Shown in pieces: positions 39,450-48,038 of a stretch of 64,000 nucleotides of DNA (positions are counted from its first letter, which is position 1; each line of letters begins with the position of its first letter). The notes under the pieces were generated by a model. The model did not search any database. It saw only the letters and a list, made by a program, of their open reading frames with translations, and was not told the origin of the DNA. Where the stretch lies: the NCBI GenBank assembly GCA_965198285.1, contig OZ240251.1, positions 1,612,001 to 1,676,000 of the forward strand, written 5' to 3'. The translations under genes were made by a program, and so were the position numbers. The DNA is from UBA11872 sp965198285 (GTDB lineage: Bacteria > Chloroflexota > UBA11872).

Positions 39450-41888
39450 GTGAACACGGCCGCACCGGTCTACGCCGAAGTCATCGTGGCGGCCGGCGAC
39501 GTGCGTGGGGACCAGACATTCCACTACCGCGTGCCCGACCGCCTGTTGGGGCGGCTGCAGCCCGGCCAGTTGGTGATGGCGCCGTTCGGTTCGCGGCAGC
39601 TCCCTGGAATAGTGACGGCGCTGGCCGACACCTCGCCGGTGGACGAGACGCGTGACCTCCTGCAGCTGGTCTGGGAGCCGCGCCTGATCGGTCCCACGCA
39701 GCTTGCGCTGGCGCGCTGGGTGGCGGCGCGCTACGGCGCGCCCCTGCGGGCGACCCTCGACCTCGTCGCACCGCCGCGTCTGGCGCACCACTTGCACGCC
39801 GTCTATACAGCGGCGGGCACGGACGAGCCACAACAGGATCTTTCGAGCGGTGAGCGACGCGTGCTCGATCTGCTGCGCGAACGCGGTGGCCTCTCCGAAG
39901 CCGCCCTGCGAAGTGAGCTCGGCAAGACCGCTGCAACCCGCGGCGTGGCACGCCTGGTTCGTCTGGGTCTGGTTGACCGGCACGTGAGTCTGCGACTTCC
40001 GGAACCGCCGGCGGAGCGGCTGGCCGTTGCCTTGCCGCCGCCGAACGGCGAGTTGCCGTCCGAGCTCTTGCGGCGCGCGCCCAAGCAACACGCGCTCTGG
40101 GAGCACCTGCGGCGTGCCGAAGAAGCCGTGCCCATTGCCCAGGCGCTCCGCGAAGTCTCGGCCTCCCGCCCGTCCCTGCAGGGTCTGGTGGACCGGGGGC
40201 TGGCGCGAATCGAGAGCCGCTGGTCGGCCCCGTATATCGTGCCCGCTTCGCAGAACGGGAATCCTGACCACAGGACACCCGATCCGGAGTCCTGGCCGGC
40301 GTTGGCCGAAGCCCTGGCATGCGATGTGCCTGGCACCGTAGTGGCGCAGGGCGCCGAAGCCGACCGCTGGCCGCTGTACGCCTCGGCGATCGAGCGGGCA
40401 ACGGCCGCTGGACGGCAGGCCTTGCTGGTGGCGCCGGATGCGGCCACCGCCGCGGAACTGGCCGACTGGTTTGCTGTCAGGCTCGGAGCGACCGTGGCTG
40501 CCACGACTGGCGCGCGCACGCCGGCGCAGCGAGTTGCCCTGTGGCGCTCGCTGCGGGCCGGCGAGATCGACCTGCTGGTTGGAACTCGGGACGCGACCTT
40601 CGCGCCGATGACCCGCCTGGGCCTTGTGATCGTGGAGCGCGAGGAGGACGCCGGCCACAAGCAGCGCGTCGCGCCGAGGTATCACGTGCCGGTCTGCGCC
40701 GCGAAGCTGGCCGAGCTCTGCGGCTGCCCGTTGCTGCTGGGTACGGAGACGCCGCGAGTGGCCACCTTTCACGAGGTTGAGACCGGCCACGCCCGCTTAG
40801 TGACGGCCGGGCCCGCCAACCAACTGCGCGAGTCGATGAACGACCAGTACTCCAGCTGGGGGGTGCGGCGATCTTCGCGCGACGCCGAAATCGTGGACAC
40901 GCGTCGGGCGCCGACGGTGGGCCGCTACGGAGCAGTCTCGCGCGCTTTGTACGAGGAGCTGCGCGAGACCCTGGCAGAACGAGGCCGAGCCGTGTTGTAC
41001 GTCAACCGGCGCGGCATGGCCGCCCTGACCATCTGCCGGACCTGTGCCCACGTCTTCGAGTGCCCCCGCTGCAGCACGGGTCTGGTACAGCATCGTCAGA
41101 CGCGGCAGATCGTCTGTCACCTCTGCAACTGGCGGGGCGCGGCGCCGCGCTGGTGTCCGGTCTGCGAGGGCGACCGCCTGCGCCTCTGGGGCTACGGCAG
41201 CGAGGCCGTCGCCGAGGCGGTGGCGCGTCTGTTGCCGCGCACGGTCGTGGCCCGGATCGACAGCGACCGGTCCGCGCACGAGATGGACGCCGACGTGACG
41301 GCCTTTGGCAGCGGCGCGGTGCAGGTGCTGGTTGGCACCCAGCGGCTGCTGGGCTACGGCAAACGCCTGCGGGCCGACCTGCTGGGCATCGTGCAGGCCG
41401 ACATCGGGCTACAGTTTCCCGACTTTCTGGCGCCGGAGCGCGTGTTTCTGACACTTTCGCGTCTTCGACATCTGACGATCGGCGGCGAACCACGCGCACG
41501 TACAGTGGTGCAAACGATGATGCCCCAGCACCACGTCATCCAAGCCCTGCAAACCAGCAGCTACCTACGCTTCTTCCAAACGGAAATGGATCAGCGGCGG
41601 CGTGACGGACTGCCTCCGCTGCGTCCGCTGATCAAGGCGGCGTTCGGACACGCCAACGAGGCGCGGGCCGAGGAGGAGGCACGGCGGGCGCGACGGGAAC
41701 TGGATACCGTACTGGCCGCCGGCCCGCCGCTGGACCTGGACGTGCTGGGACCGGCGCCGGCCTTCGTGTACCGGCAGCGCGGTCAGTACCAGTGGCAGAT
41801 GCTGTTGCAGGGCGCCGACGCGGAAAAGGCGCTGCCGCTCTTTCATGGCGGCTGGACACTGGACGCCGATCCGCTAGACTTGACATAA
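39450..41888 (+). CDS. priA: PriA-like primosomal protein N' lacking ATPase motifs
   Basis: An 812-residue protein with the PriA layout: N-terminal 3'-DNA-binding domain (F-H-Y-R-V-P, P-G-Q-L-V-M-A-P-F-G), winged helix, helicase-like lobes and an eight-Cys zinc insert (C-R-T-C ... C-P-R-C ... C-H-L-C ... C-P-V-C). The Walker A position reads V-V-A-Q-G-A-E-A-D-R-W instead of G-x-T-G-S-G-K-T. The DEEH box is V-E-R-E-E-D, and the motif VI arginines (A-G-R-A-G-R) are replaced. It can hardly hydrolyse ATP. Similar losses are known in actinobacterial PriA. A structural role at replication restart is likely. Confidence 0.9.
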   Translation: MNTAAPVYAEVIVAAGDVRGDQTFHYRVPDRLLGRLQPGQLVMAPFGSRQLPGIVTALADTSPVDETRDLLQLVWEPRLIGPTQLALARWVAARYGAPLRATLDLVAPPRLAHHLHAVYTAAGTDEPQQDLSSGERRVLDLLRERGGLSEAALRSELGKTAATRGVARLVRLGLVDRHVSLRLPEPPAERLAVALPPPNGELPSELLRRAPKQHALWEHLRRAEEAVPIAQALREVSASRPSLQGLVDRGLARIESRWSAPYIVPASQNGNPDHRTPDPESWPALAEALACDVPGTVVAQGAEADRWPLYASAIERATAAGRQALLVAPDAATAAELADWFAVRLGATVAATTGARTPAQRVALWRSLRAGEIDLLVGTRDATFAPMTRLGLVIVEREEDAGHKQRVAPRYHVPVCAAKLAELCGCPLLLGTETPRVATFHEVETGHARLVTAGPANQLRESMNDQYSSWGVRRSSRDAEIVDTRRAPTVGRYGAVSRALYEELRETLAERGRAVLYVNRRGMAALTICRTCAHVFECPRCSTGLVQHRQTRQIVCHLCNWRGAAPRWCPVCEGDRLRLWGYGSEAVAEAVARLLPRTVVARIDSDRSAHEMDADVTAFGSGAVQVLVGTQRLLGYGKRLRADLLGIVQADIGLQFPDFLAPERVFLTLSRLRHLTIGGEPRARTVVQTMMPQHHVIQALQTSSYLRFFQTEMDQRRRDGLPPLRPLIKAAFGHANEARAEEEARRARRELDTVLAAGPPLDLDVLGPAPAFVYRQRGQYQWQMLLQGADAEKALPLFHGGWTLDADPLDLT

Positions 41889-41894
41889 CTACCT

Positions 41895-42395
41895 ATGGCC
41901 GTTCTCACAATCCATCCCGTCGATCATCCAATGTTGCGGCGTAAGGCCAGTGGGATCGGGCGCGTTTCGGCGGGTCTGCGGACGTTCGTGGCCGACATGT
42001 TCGAGACCATGGACGCACATCGAGGGACGGGTCTGGCCGCGCCGCAGGTCGGGCGACCCTGGCGGGTGATCGTGGCGGATACGGGATCCGAACGCTTGGT
42101 GCTGGTCAACCCGGAAATCGTGCGCGCCGCCGGCGCCGCCGTGGCCGACGAGGGCTGCCTGAGCCTGCCGAACTGGTATGGGCCGGTGGAGCGAGCCACC
42201 GACGTGACGGTGAAGGGTCTGGGCCTTGACAGCAAGCCGGTCCGCCGTCGACTGCGGGACCTGGCGGCCCGGGTGGTGCTGCATGAAATCGATCACCTGG
42301 ACGGCGTGATCTTTACCGACCGGCTGGTGGATCGGGAGAAGCTGCGCTTCGTCGATCCTCGCTCGGCCGAAGCGCAGCGGCTGCGCGCGTCGTAG
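41895..42395 (+). CDS. def: Peptide deformylase
   Basis: A 166-residue metallo-hydrolase that removes N-formyl from new proteins. All three motifs are present: G-L-A-A-P-Q-V-G, E-G-C-L-S-L-P and H-E-I-D-H-L-D-G, providing the Cys and two His metal ligands and the catalytic Glu. It starts 6 bases after priA and ends 5 bases before fmt, the classical def-fmt pair. Confidence 0.96.
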   Translation: MAVLTIHPVDHPMLRRKASGIGRVSAGLRTFVADMFETMDAHRGTGLAAPQVGRPWRVIVADTGSERLVLVNPEIVRAAGAAVADEGCLSLPNWYGPVERATDVTVKGLGLDSKPVRRRLRDLAARVVLHEIDHLDGVIFTDRLVDREKLRFVDPRSAEAQRLRAS

Positions 42396-42400
42396 ACGCC

Positions 42401-43354
42401 ATGCGGGTCGTGTTCTTTGGCACCCCGGACTTCGGGGTTCCGGCGTTGCGCAGGCTGACGGATCGTTTCGGGGTGGCGCTGGTGGTCACGCGGCCCGACC
42501 GTCCGGTGGGCCGGGGCGGGCGGCTGACCGCGCCGCCGGTAGCCGCAGCGGCCCGCGAGCTCGATCTGGACCTGTTTCAGCCACCGAACCCCAACCAGTC
42601 AGCCGCTGTCGAGGCCATTGGCTCCTACGCGCCCGACGCCGTCGTGGTCGTGGCGTACGGGCGGCTGCTTGGCCGGGCGTTGCGACGTCTGGCGCCGCCG
42701 GGTGCGCTCAACGCGCATCCGTCGCTACTGCCCGCCTACCGCGGCGCATCACCGATTCAGGGGGCGCTGGCCGACGGCGCCGGCGAGACCGGCGTGACGT
42801 TGATCCGACTCGTGCGGGCGCTGGACGCCGGGCCGATCGTGGCGGTGCAACGAACGCCCATCGATCCTGAAGAGACGGCCGCCGACCTGCACGCTCGGCT
42901 GGCCGACGTGACGGCCGACCTGCTCGTTCGTGTGCTCCCGGGTTGGGCTGCGGGAGAACTGGCCGAACAGCCGCAGGACGAGGCGCGAGTCAGCCTGACG
43001 CGTCCGCTGGAGCGCGCGGACGCCGAACTTGATCTGCGCCGGCCGGTCCGCGAGTTGTACAACCGCTGGCGGGCGTTTCAGCCATGGCCTGGAACACGGG
43101 TTCGGGCGGGTGACACGTTCTGCGCGTTGCTGGATGTGGGCATCAGCGCCGACCGCCTCGGCCCCGGCGAGGTGCGCGTGGGCGACAACGCCGTGCTGCT
43201 GGGCTGCGGCGATGGAGCACTGAAGATCAGCAGCATTCAGCCGGCCGGGCGGACGCGCATGGACGCGGCGTCCTTCGCTCGCGGGTACGGGCGGCTGCTG
43301 GGTGCGCCCTGGGGCCGTCCCTATCCAGACGCGCGGCCACCGCTCATCGAGTGA
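42401..43354 (+). CDS. fmt: Methionyl-tRNA formyltransferase
   Basis: A 317-residue enzyme formylating Met-tRNA-fMet from 10-formyl-THF. F-G-T-P-D-F-G-V-P-A-L opens the Rossmann fold. N-A-H-P-S-L-L-P-A-Y-R-G-A-S-P-I contains the catalytic Asn/His, and T-G-V-T-L-I-R the following strand with Asp in L-D-A-G-P. The C-terminal OB-like domain begins near 205 (V-R-E-L-Y-N-R-W-R-A-F-Q-P-W-P). Length is normal. Confidence 0.96.
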   Translation: MRVVFFGTPDFGVPALRRLTDRFGVALVVTRPDRPVGRGGRLTAPPVAAAARELDLDLFQPPNPNQSAAVEAIGSYAPDAVVVVAYGRLLGRALRRLAPPGALNAHPSLLPAYRGASPIQGALADGAGETGVTLIRLVRALDAGPIVAVQRTPIDPEETAADLHARLADVTADLLVRVLPGWAAGELAEQPQDEARVSLTRPLERADAELDLRRPVRELYNRWRAFQPWPGTRVRAGDTFCALLDVGISADRLGPGEVRVGDNAVLLGCGDGALKISSIQPAGRTRMDAASFARGYGRLLGAPWGRPYPDARPPLIE

Positions 43355-43451
43355 CGGGAAGCTCCGCTACGGTGCCGAACCGGCCCGGTGATACGCTTGA
43401 TTCCGAGACGCGCCGCGTACCGCAGCGACTGCGCGAAGAGGCTCGCTAATC

Positions 43452-44177
43452 GTGTTTTTCCCCTTCTTTGACCCGTTGTACCTCCTCCTGATTGCCCCGG
43501 CCTTCATCCTGGCCATGTGGGCGCAAAACCGTGTCAAAGGGACGTACAGCAAGTACTCCCAGGTCATGTCCAGTTCGGGCATTCCGGCCCACATGGCGGC
43601 CCGACGCTTGCTTGACGCCGTGGGCCTGTACAACGTGGAGGTCAAGCGAGTGCCTGGCGAACTGACCGATCACTACGACCCGACGAAGAAGGTCCTGCGC
43701 CTGTCCGACGGCGTATTCGACAGCAATTCGCTGGCCGCGGTGGCGATTGCCGCGCACGAGGCCGGCCACGCCATGCAGGACAAGATCCGTTACCCGTTCC
43801 TGGTGCTGCGGACCGCCATGGTGCCCATTACCACCTTTGGGTCGCGTTTCGGCTACTTCATGCTGATCGGCGGCTTCCTGCTGGCGCTGTTCACGGGCGG
43901 CGGCGAACTGGGCCTTGCGGTGGCCTGGATCGGCTTGGCGCTCTTCAGCACGGCCTTCGTGTTCGCCCTGATCACTCTTCCGGTCGAGTTCGACGCCAGC
44001 CGGCGGGCGATCCAAATGATGGAAAGCGTGCACGTCATCAGCGGGGCCGAACGGCTGCATGCCAAGAAGGTGCTGGACGCGGCGGCGCTGACCTACATCG
44101 CCGCGATGTTTGTGGCGCTGATGCAGGTGCTCTACTTCGCCCTGCGCCTGCTGGCCCTCTCCGGCAGCCGCGACTAG
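43452..44177 (+). CDS. Zinc metallopeptidase, YugP-like
   Basis: A 241-residue membrane protein of the PF04298 family. A-A-H-E-A-G-H-A-M-Q-D (about 97-107) is the HEXXH zinc motif. Helices flank it: one at the N terminus (F-D-P-L-Y-L-L-L-I-A-P-A-F) and others at about 117-180. L-P-V-E-F-D-A-S-R-R-A is the conserved late segment with the third ligand. The substrate is unknown for the family. GTG start; an AGAGG lies about 12 bases upstream. It is followed by rlmN. Confidence 0.9.
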   Translation: MFFPFFDPLYLLLIAPAFILAMWAQNRVKGTYSKYSQVMSSSGIPAHMAARRLLDAVGLYNVEVKRVPGELTDHYDPTKKVLRLSDGVFDSNSLAAVAIAAHEAGHAMQDKIRYPFLVLRTAMVPITTFGSRFGYFMLIGGFLLALFTGGGELGLAVAWIGLALFSTAFVFALITLPVEFDASRRAIQMMESVHVISGAERLHAKKVLDAAALTYIAAMFVALMQVLYFALRLLALSGSRD

Positions 44178-44192
44178 CGCCCCGGCGCTCGC

Positions 44193-45257
44193 ATGAGCGG
44201 TCCTCCGGACTCCGCGCCGGACCGTCCGCCGATCACCGCAGTTTCAGCGCAGGCCCTGCGTGAAGCACTGTCCGGCGAACCGTCCTACCGAGTCGACCAG
44301 GTACAGCGCGCGGTCTATCGGGAAGCGGCCACGGGCTTCGAACAGATTTTGACGCTGCCGGCCGGCATACGCGCGGCGTTGCGGGAGCGGTTCCGCTACG
44401 AGGCACTTCGAGAGGTTCGCTGCGAGACGTCGTCCGACGGCACGCGCAAGGCGCTGTTTCAAACCGTAGACGGGGCGGCCGTGGAGACGGTGCAGATGCC
44501 GACGGAGCGATCTGAGGCGACGACCATTTGCCTCAGTTCCCAGGCCGGCTGCGGCTTGGGCTGTACGTTTTGCGCGACCGGCGCGATGGGTCTTACCCGC
44601 AATCTGTCCGCGAGCGAGATCGTTGACCAATTCCTGCACTTCCGGCGGCGTTCAGATGCGCGCCGCACGCCGGACCGGGCGGTGTTCATGGGCATGGGTG
44701 AGCCCTTGGCCAACCTGCGGGCGGTGGAGGCGGCCGTACGGACACTGGTTGACCCGACGGCGGTGGGGCTGAGCGCGCGCCGGGTCACCGTTTCGACCGT
44801 TGGCCTACCTAGGGGAATCTGGGCCATGGCCAGGTGGGGGCTGCCCGTGAGCCTGGCGATTTCGCTGCACGCGCCCGACGACGACGTGCGAACCGAGCTT
44901 GTTCCGGTCGCCCGGCGCTTTCCGCTCGACACGCTGATGGAGGCAAGCCGGCACTACCAGCAACAGGCGCGCCGACGCGTGACCTACGAATACACCTTGC
45001 TGGACGGGGTGAACGATGGGCTGGCGCAGGCCGCGGACCTGGCGCGTCTGCTACGGAGCCAGCGTTGTCACGTGAACCTGATCCCGTTCAACGCCTATCC
45101 AGGCGCGCGCTACCGGCCGACGCCGAGACCCGGCATCCGGGCCTTTCGCGACGCACTGCGCGAGCGCGGTCTGCGGGCCACGGTTCGGCGCACTCGCGGG
45201 CGTGACATATCGGGTGCCTGCGGGCAGCTGCACGCAGGGGCGCTGGCCAGCGGGTAG
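44193..45257 (+). CDS. rlmN: 23S rRNA (A2503-C2)/tRNA methyltransferase
   Basis: A 354-residue radical SAM enzyme. Cys120, Cys124 and Cys127 form the CX3CX2C cluster motif. Cys343, in G-A-C-G-Q-L, is the methyl-carrying cysteine. G-M-G-E-P-L-A-N and S-L-H-A-P-D-D are the expected internal motifs. It dual-methylates an adenosine in 23S rRNA and some tRNAs. It begins 15 bases after the protease gene. Confidence 0.95.
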   Translation: MSGPPDSAPDRPPITAVSAQALREALSGEPSYRVDQVQRAVYREAATGFEQILTLPAGIRAALRERFRYEALREVRCETSSDGTRKALFQTVDGAAVETVQMPTERSEATTICLSSQAGCGLGCTFCATGAMGLTRNLSASEIVDQFLHFRRRSDARRTPDRAVFMGMGEPLANLRAVEAAVRTLVDPTAVGLSARRVTVSTVGLPRGIWAMARWGLPVSLAISLHAPDDDVRTELVPVARRFPLDTLMEASRHYQQQARRRVTYEYTLLDGVNDGLAQAADLARLLRSQRCHVNLIPFNAYPGARYRPTPRPGIRAFRDALRERGLRATVRRTRGRDISGACGQLHAGALASG

Positions 45258-45280
45258 TTGTGGTCGCGTGTCCATGCGAA

Positions 45281-45298
45281 CGCAGGTGGTCACCTGCG
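45281..45298. terminator. Perfect palindrome after rlmN
   Basis: CGCAGGTG and CACCTGCG (8 bp each) around GT, extended on both sides by weaker pairing (GCATG/CGTG). It lies 23 bases after the rlmN stop in a 170-base gap before rpe. No T-run is visible. It could terminate rlmN or form a leader structure for rpe. The rest of the gap shows nothing else. Confidence 0.4.
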
Positions 45299-45427
45299 TG
45301 GCGTGCACGTCTGTCTGGTTCGGCCTATCTTCGGGGCGATATGAGCCACCGTGGCGATGCGTCAGGTGAGGCACAGGACGGTTCGGCCAACGCCTAAGCA
45401 GCGCCCTGGGGCGCCGGGAACGGCACT

Positions 45428-46093
45428 GTGAGCCAGGTGCTGATCGCGCCTTCCATCCTGTCGGCCGACTTCGCGATGCTGGGGCAGCAGGTCCGCGAAG
45501 CGGAGGTCGGCGGCGCGGACTGGATCCACGTCGATGTCATGGATGGGCACTTCGTCCCGCAGATCAGCTTTGGAGAGCCGATCGTACGCGCGCTTCGCCC
45601 GGTCACCTCGCTCCCGTTGGACGTGCATCTGATGATCGAGCCGGTGGATTCGCAGTTGGAGGCGTTCGCGGCGGCGGGCGCGGATTCAATCACCGTCCAC
45701 GTGGAGGCCACGCCAGATCCGGCTCGAACGCTGCGGACCATTCGGGACCTGGGCGCCCGTCCGGGTCTGACCCTGCGGCCGGGCACGCCGGCCTGGGCCT
45801 TGTGGCCTTACCTGGAGCTTGCCGAGATTGTGCTGGTGATGACCGTAGAGCCGGGGCTGGGCGGGCAGGCCTTCATGCCCGAGATGCTGCCCCGCATCGA
45901 GCAGGTGGCCGAGCGTCTGGATGCGCTTGGCGGGGAACGGTGGCTACAGGTCGACGGCGGTCTGAACCCGGCAACCGTAGGGTTGGCCGCCAAGGCCGGA
46001 GCACAGGTCATCGTGGCCGGGTCGGCGGTGTTCGGCGATTCTGCGGGCGTTGGCGCGGCGATCAGCCGCCTGCGCGAGGCGTCTGGGAGTTAG
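45428..46093 (+). CDS. rpe: Ribulose-phosphate 3-epimerase
   Basis: A 221-residue TIM barrel. A-P-S-I-L-S-A-D-F at the N terminus, I-H-V-D-V-M-D-G-H-F-V-P (His and Asp ligands), L-D-V-H-L-M-I-E, T-V-E-P-G-L-G-G-Q-A-F and V-D-G-G-L-N are the family signatures. It interconverts ribulose-5-P and xylulose-5-P. GTG start. Its stop overlaps the converging rpmB stop by a few bases. Confidence 0.96.
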   Translation: MSQVLIAPSILSADFAMLGQQVREAEVGGADWIHVDVMDGHFVPQISFGEPIVRALRPVTSLPLDVHLMIEPVDSQLEAFAAAGADSITVHVEATPDPARTLRTIRDLGARPGLTLRPGTPAWALWPYLELAEIVLVMTVEPGLGGQAFMPEMLPRIEQVAERLDALGGERWLQVDGGLNPATVGLAAKAGAQVIVAGSAVFGDSAGVGAAISRLREASGS

Positions 46094-46296
46094 CCGAGGC
46101 GGTCGAACGTGCGAATGCAGCGCGTGCAGATCTTCAGGCGCTGATAGCGCCCGTCAATCATCAGCCGCTTCCGCTGCACGTTGACCGACCACCTCTTTTG
46201 CTTGCGAGGCGCCTTGCGTTCCCAGCGGCCAGACGCCGAGTGGCGAATGTGGCGGCCGAACTGCGGGCCCGCTTCGCAAACTTCACAGCGTGCCAA
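46090..46296 (-). CDS. rpmB: 50S ribosomal protein L28
   Basis: A 68-residue bL28 with zinc ligands Cys4, Cys7, Cys57 and Cys60. The core R-W-x-V-N-V-Q-R-K-R-L and L-K-I-C-T-R-C-I-R are family features. It starts with TTG, and AGGAG lies about 11 bases upstream. It is the only minus-strand gene in the 34-57 kb run and is divergent from the FakA-like gene, a pairing seen in many bacteria. Confidence 0.93.
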   Translation of the reverse strand: MARCEVCEAGPQFGRHIRHSASGRWERKAPRKQKRWSVNVQRKRLMIDGRYQRLKICTRCIRTFDRLG

Positions 46297-46388
46297 GGGC
46301 GCACCTACTCCTTTGACGCAATCCTTACCACGTTCCTAAGATCACGCTTGACCATGCTAGCACCGTGAGAAGGCGGCCCGGTGTGACG

Positions 46389-48023
46389 ATGACACATTCG
46401 CAGACCGAGGCTTCCGACCTGCGCGATGGTCGGCGGTTCATGCACGCGGTCGAGTACAGCCTGCGCTGGCTGGAGATCAATGCCGAGGCCATCGACCGGC
46501 TCAACGTCTATCCGGTGCCGGACGGCGATACCGGCACCAACATGGTGCTGACGCTACGCGCCGCCATTCGCGAGGCTACCGACAACCCGTCGAACAACGT
46601 GGACGCCGTAGCGGCACACCTGGCGCGCGGCGCGTTGCTGGGCGCGCGCGGGAACTCGGGCGTGATCCTGTCGCAGATCATCCGCGGCCTTGCCGAGGGA
46701 CTTGAGGGCCACCGCGAGTTTGGGGTCGCCCAATTTGGCACGGCCCTGGAGCGCGCCTACCAGGTCGGATACAAAGCGGTCACCAATCCGGTGGAAGGCA
46801 CCATCCTCACGGTGGCGCGCGACGCCGGCGAGGCGGCCCAGGCGGCCCAGGCCCACGTGGCGTCGGTGGAGGATCTCATCGCGCAGGTCGTGGACGCTAC
46901 CCGCGAGTCGGTGGCCAACACGCCAAACCTGCTCGATGTACTGGCCGAGGCCGGGGTGGTGGACGCCGGCGGCCAGGGCCTGCACGTGATCTACGAAGGC
47001 CTGCTGCGATCGCTACGCAACGAACCGTTGCCGGAAACGGCCGAGATGGATCGCGCGACTGACGTCTTCGCCGCGTTCGCGGATGCTCACCAGACCGACG
47101 AGCACGGCTTTTGCACCGAATTCGTGGTGCATGGCACCGACCTGGACACCGACGCGATGCGGGCCGAGTTCGCATTGATCGGCGGGTCGCTGCTGGTTGT
47201 GGGTGACGAAAGTCTGGTGCGCGTACACGTGCACACGGAACAGCCCGGAGACGCTATCACTACGGCCATGTCCTACGGCGAACTGGATCAGCTCAAGGCC
47301 GACAACATGGATATACAGCAGGCACGGAATTTCGGCGCGGCGCTGGCGGAGGCGCCTGAGCCTCCGCCGCCGGCCAACGGCGTGATCGCGGTCGCCAGCG
47401 GCGACGGCCTGGAAGAGGTGTTTCGCAGCCTGGGCGTGGACGTCGTGCGCGGCGGGCAGAGTATGAACCCGAGCGCCGGCGAAGTGCTGGAGGCCATTGC
47501 GCGCACGCCGGACGACTGGGCGGTGGTGCTGCCCAACAACTCCAACATTTACCTGACGGCTCGGCAAGCGGCCGAGCAGTCCGAGAAAGACGTGCACGTG
47601 ATTGCCACGCGCACGTTGCCGCAGGGATTCTCCGCGGCTCTGGCGTTCAATCCGGCCGATTCGTCGGAGGACAACGCCGAGGCCATGAGCGAAGCGGCCG
47701 GCGACGTAACCACGCTGGAAGTCACGCAGGCCGTGCGCGACGCCGTGCTGGACGGCAACCCCGTCGCCAAGGGCGAGTACATGGGGCTGCTGGATGACAA
47801 GTTCGTCGAGCGCGGCGAGACCCCGCACCCGGTCATCATGCAAATGCTTGTACGAGTCGCGGAAGACGAGCCGGAAGCGCTGACGATTTACGTGGGAGAG
47901 GCGACGCCGCCCGCGCAGGCCGAGGAGCTGGCGACGGAGATTGGCGAGCGGTATCCGGACATGGACGTACAGACGGTGGCGGGCGGCCAGGACCACTACG
48001 ACTACATCATCGCGGTTGAATAG
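46389..48023 (+). CDS. DAK/YloV family, FakA-like kinase
   Basis: A 544-residue protein from ATG 46389 (GTG 46365 possible). The N-terminal DhaL-like domain has Y-P-V-P-D-G-D-T-G-T-N-M (Mg-ATP Asp residues) and G-A-R-G-N-S-G-V-I-L-S-Q. A middle domain and a C-terminal DegV-like/DAK1-like part follow (L-P-N-N-S-N-I). In Firmicutes the orthologue FakA phosphorylates fatty acids with a FakB partner. No fakB/degV gene is in this window. It begins divergently from rpmB and precedes recG. Confidence 0.9.
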   Translation: MTHSQTEASDLRDGRRFMHAVEYSLRWLEINAEAIDRLNVYPVPDGDTGTNMVLTLRAAIREATDNPSNNVDAVAAHLARGALLGARGNSGVILSQIIRGLAEGLEGHREFGVAQFGTALERAYQVGYKAVTNPVEGTILTVARDAGEAAQAAQAHVASVEDLIAQVVDATRESVANTPNLLDVLAEAGVVDAGGQGLHVIYEGLLRSLRNEPLPETAEMDRATDVFAAFADAHQTDEHGFCTEFVVHGTDLDTDAMRAEFALIGGSLLVVGDESLVRVHVHTEQPGDAITTAMSYGELDQLKADNMDIQQARNFGAALAEAPEPPPPANGVIAVASGDGLEEVFRSLGVDVVRGGQSMNPSAGEVLEAIARTPDDWAVVLPNNSNIYLTARQAAEQSEKDVHVIATRTLPQGFSAALAFNPADSSEDNAEAMSEAAGDVTTLEVTQAVRDAVLDGNPVAKGEYMGLLDDKFVERGETPHPVIMQMLVRVAEDEPEALTIYVGEATPPAQAEELATEIGERYPDMDVQTVAGGQDHYDYIIAVE

Positions 48024-48038
48024 CAGCCTGATTCGCTG

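Noticed and set aside
39441..40790. Minus-strand frame of 449 codons opposite priA
   Set aside because: Low-complexity Arg/Gln/Ala translation antisense to conserved PriA domains.
43372..43449. 25-codon ORF between fmt and the metallopeptidase gene
   Set aside because: Too short, no Shine-Dalgarno at proper distance and no recognised pattern; it may be only leader sequence.
45341..45397. 18-codon ATG frame before rpe
   Set aside because: No ribosome binding site or pattern; likely chance.
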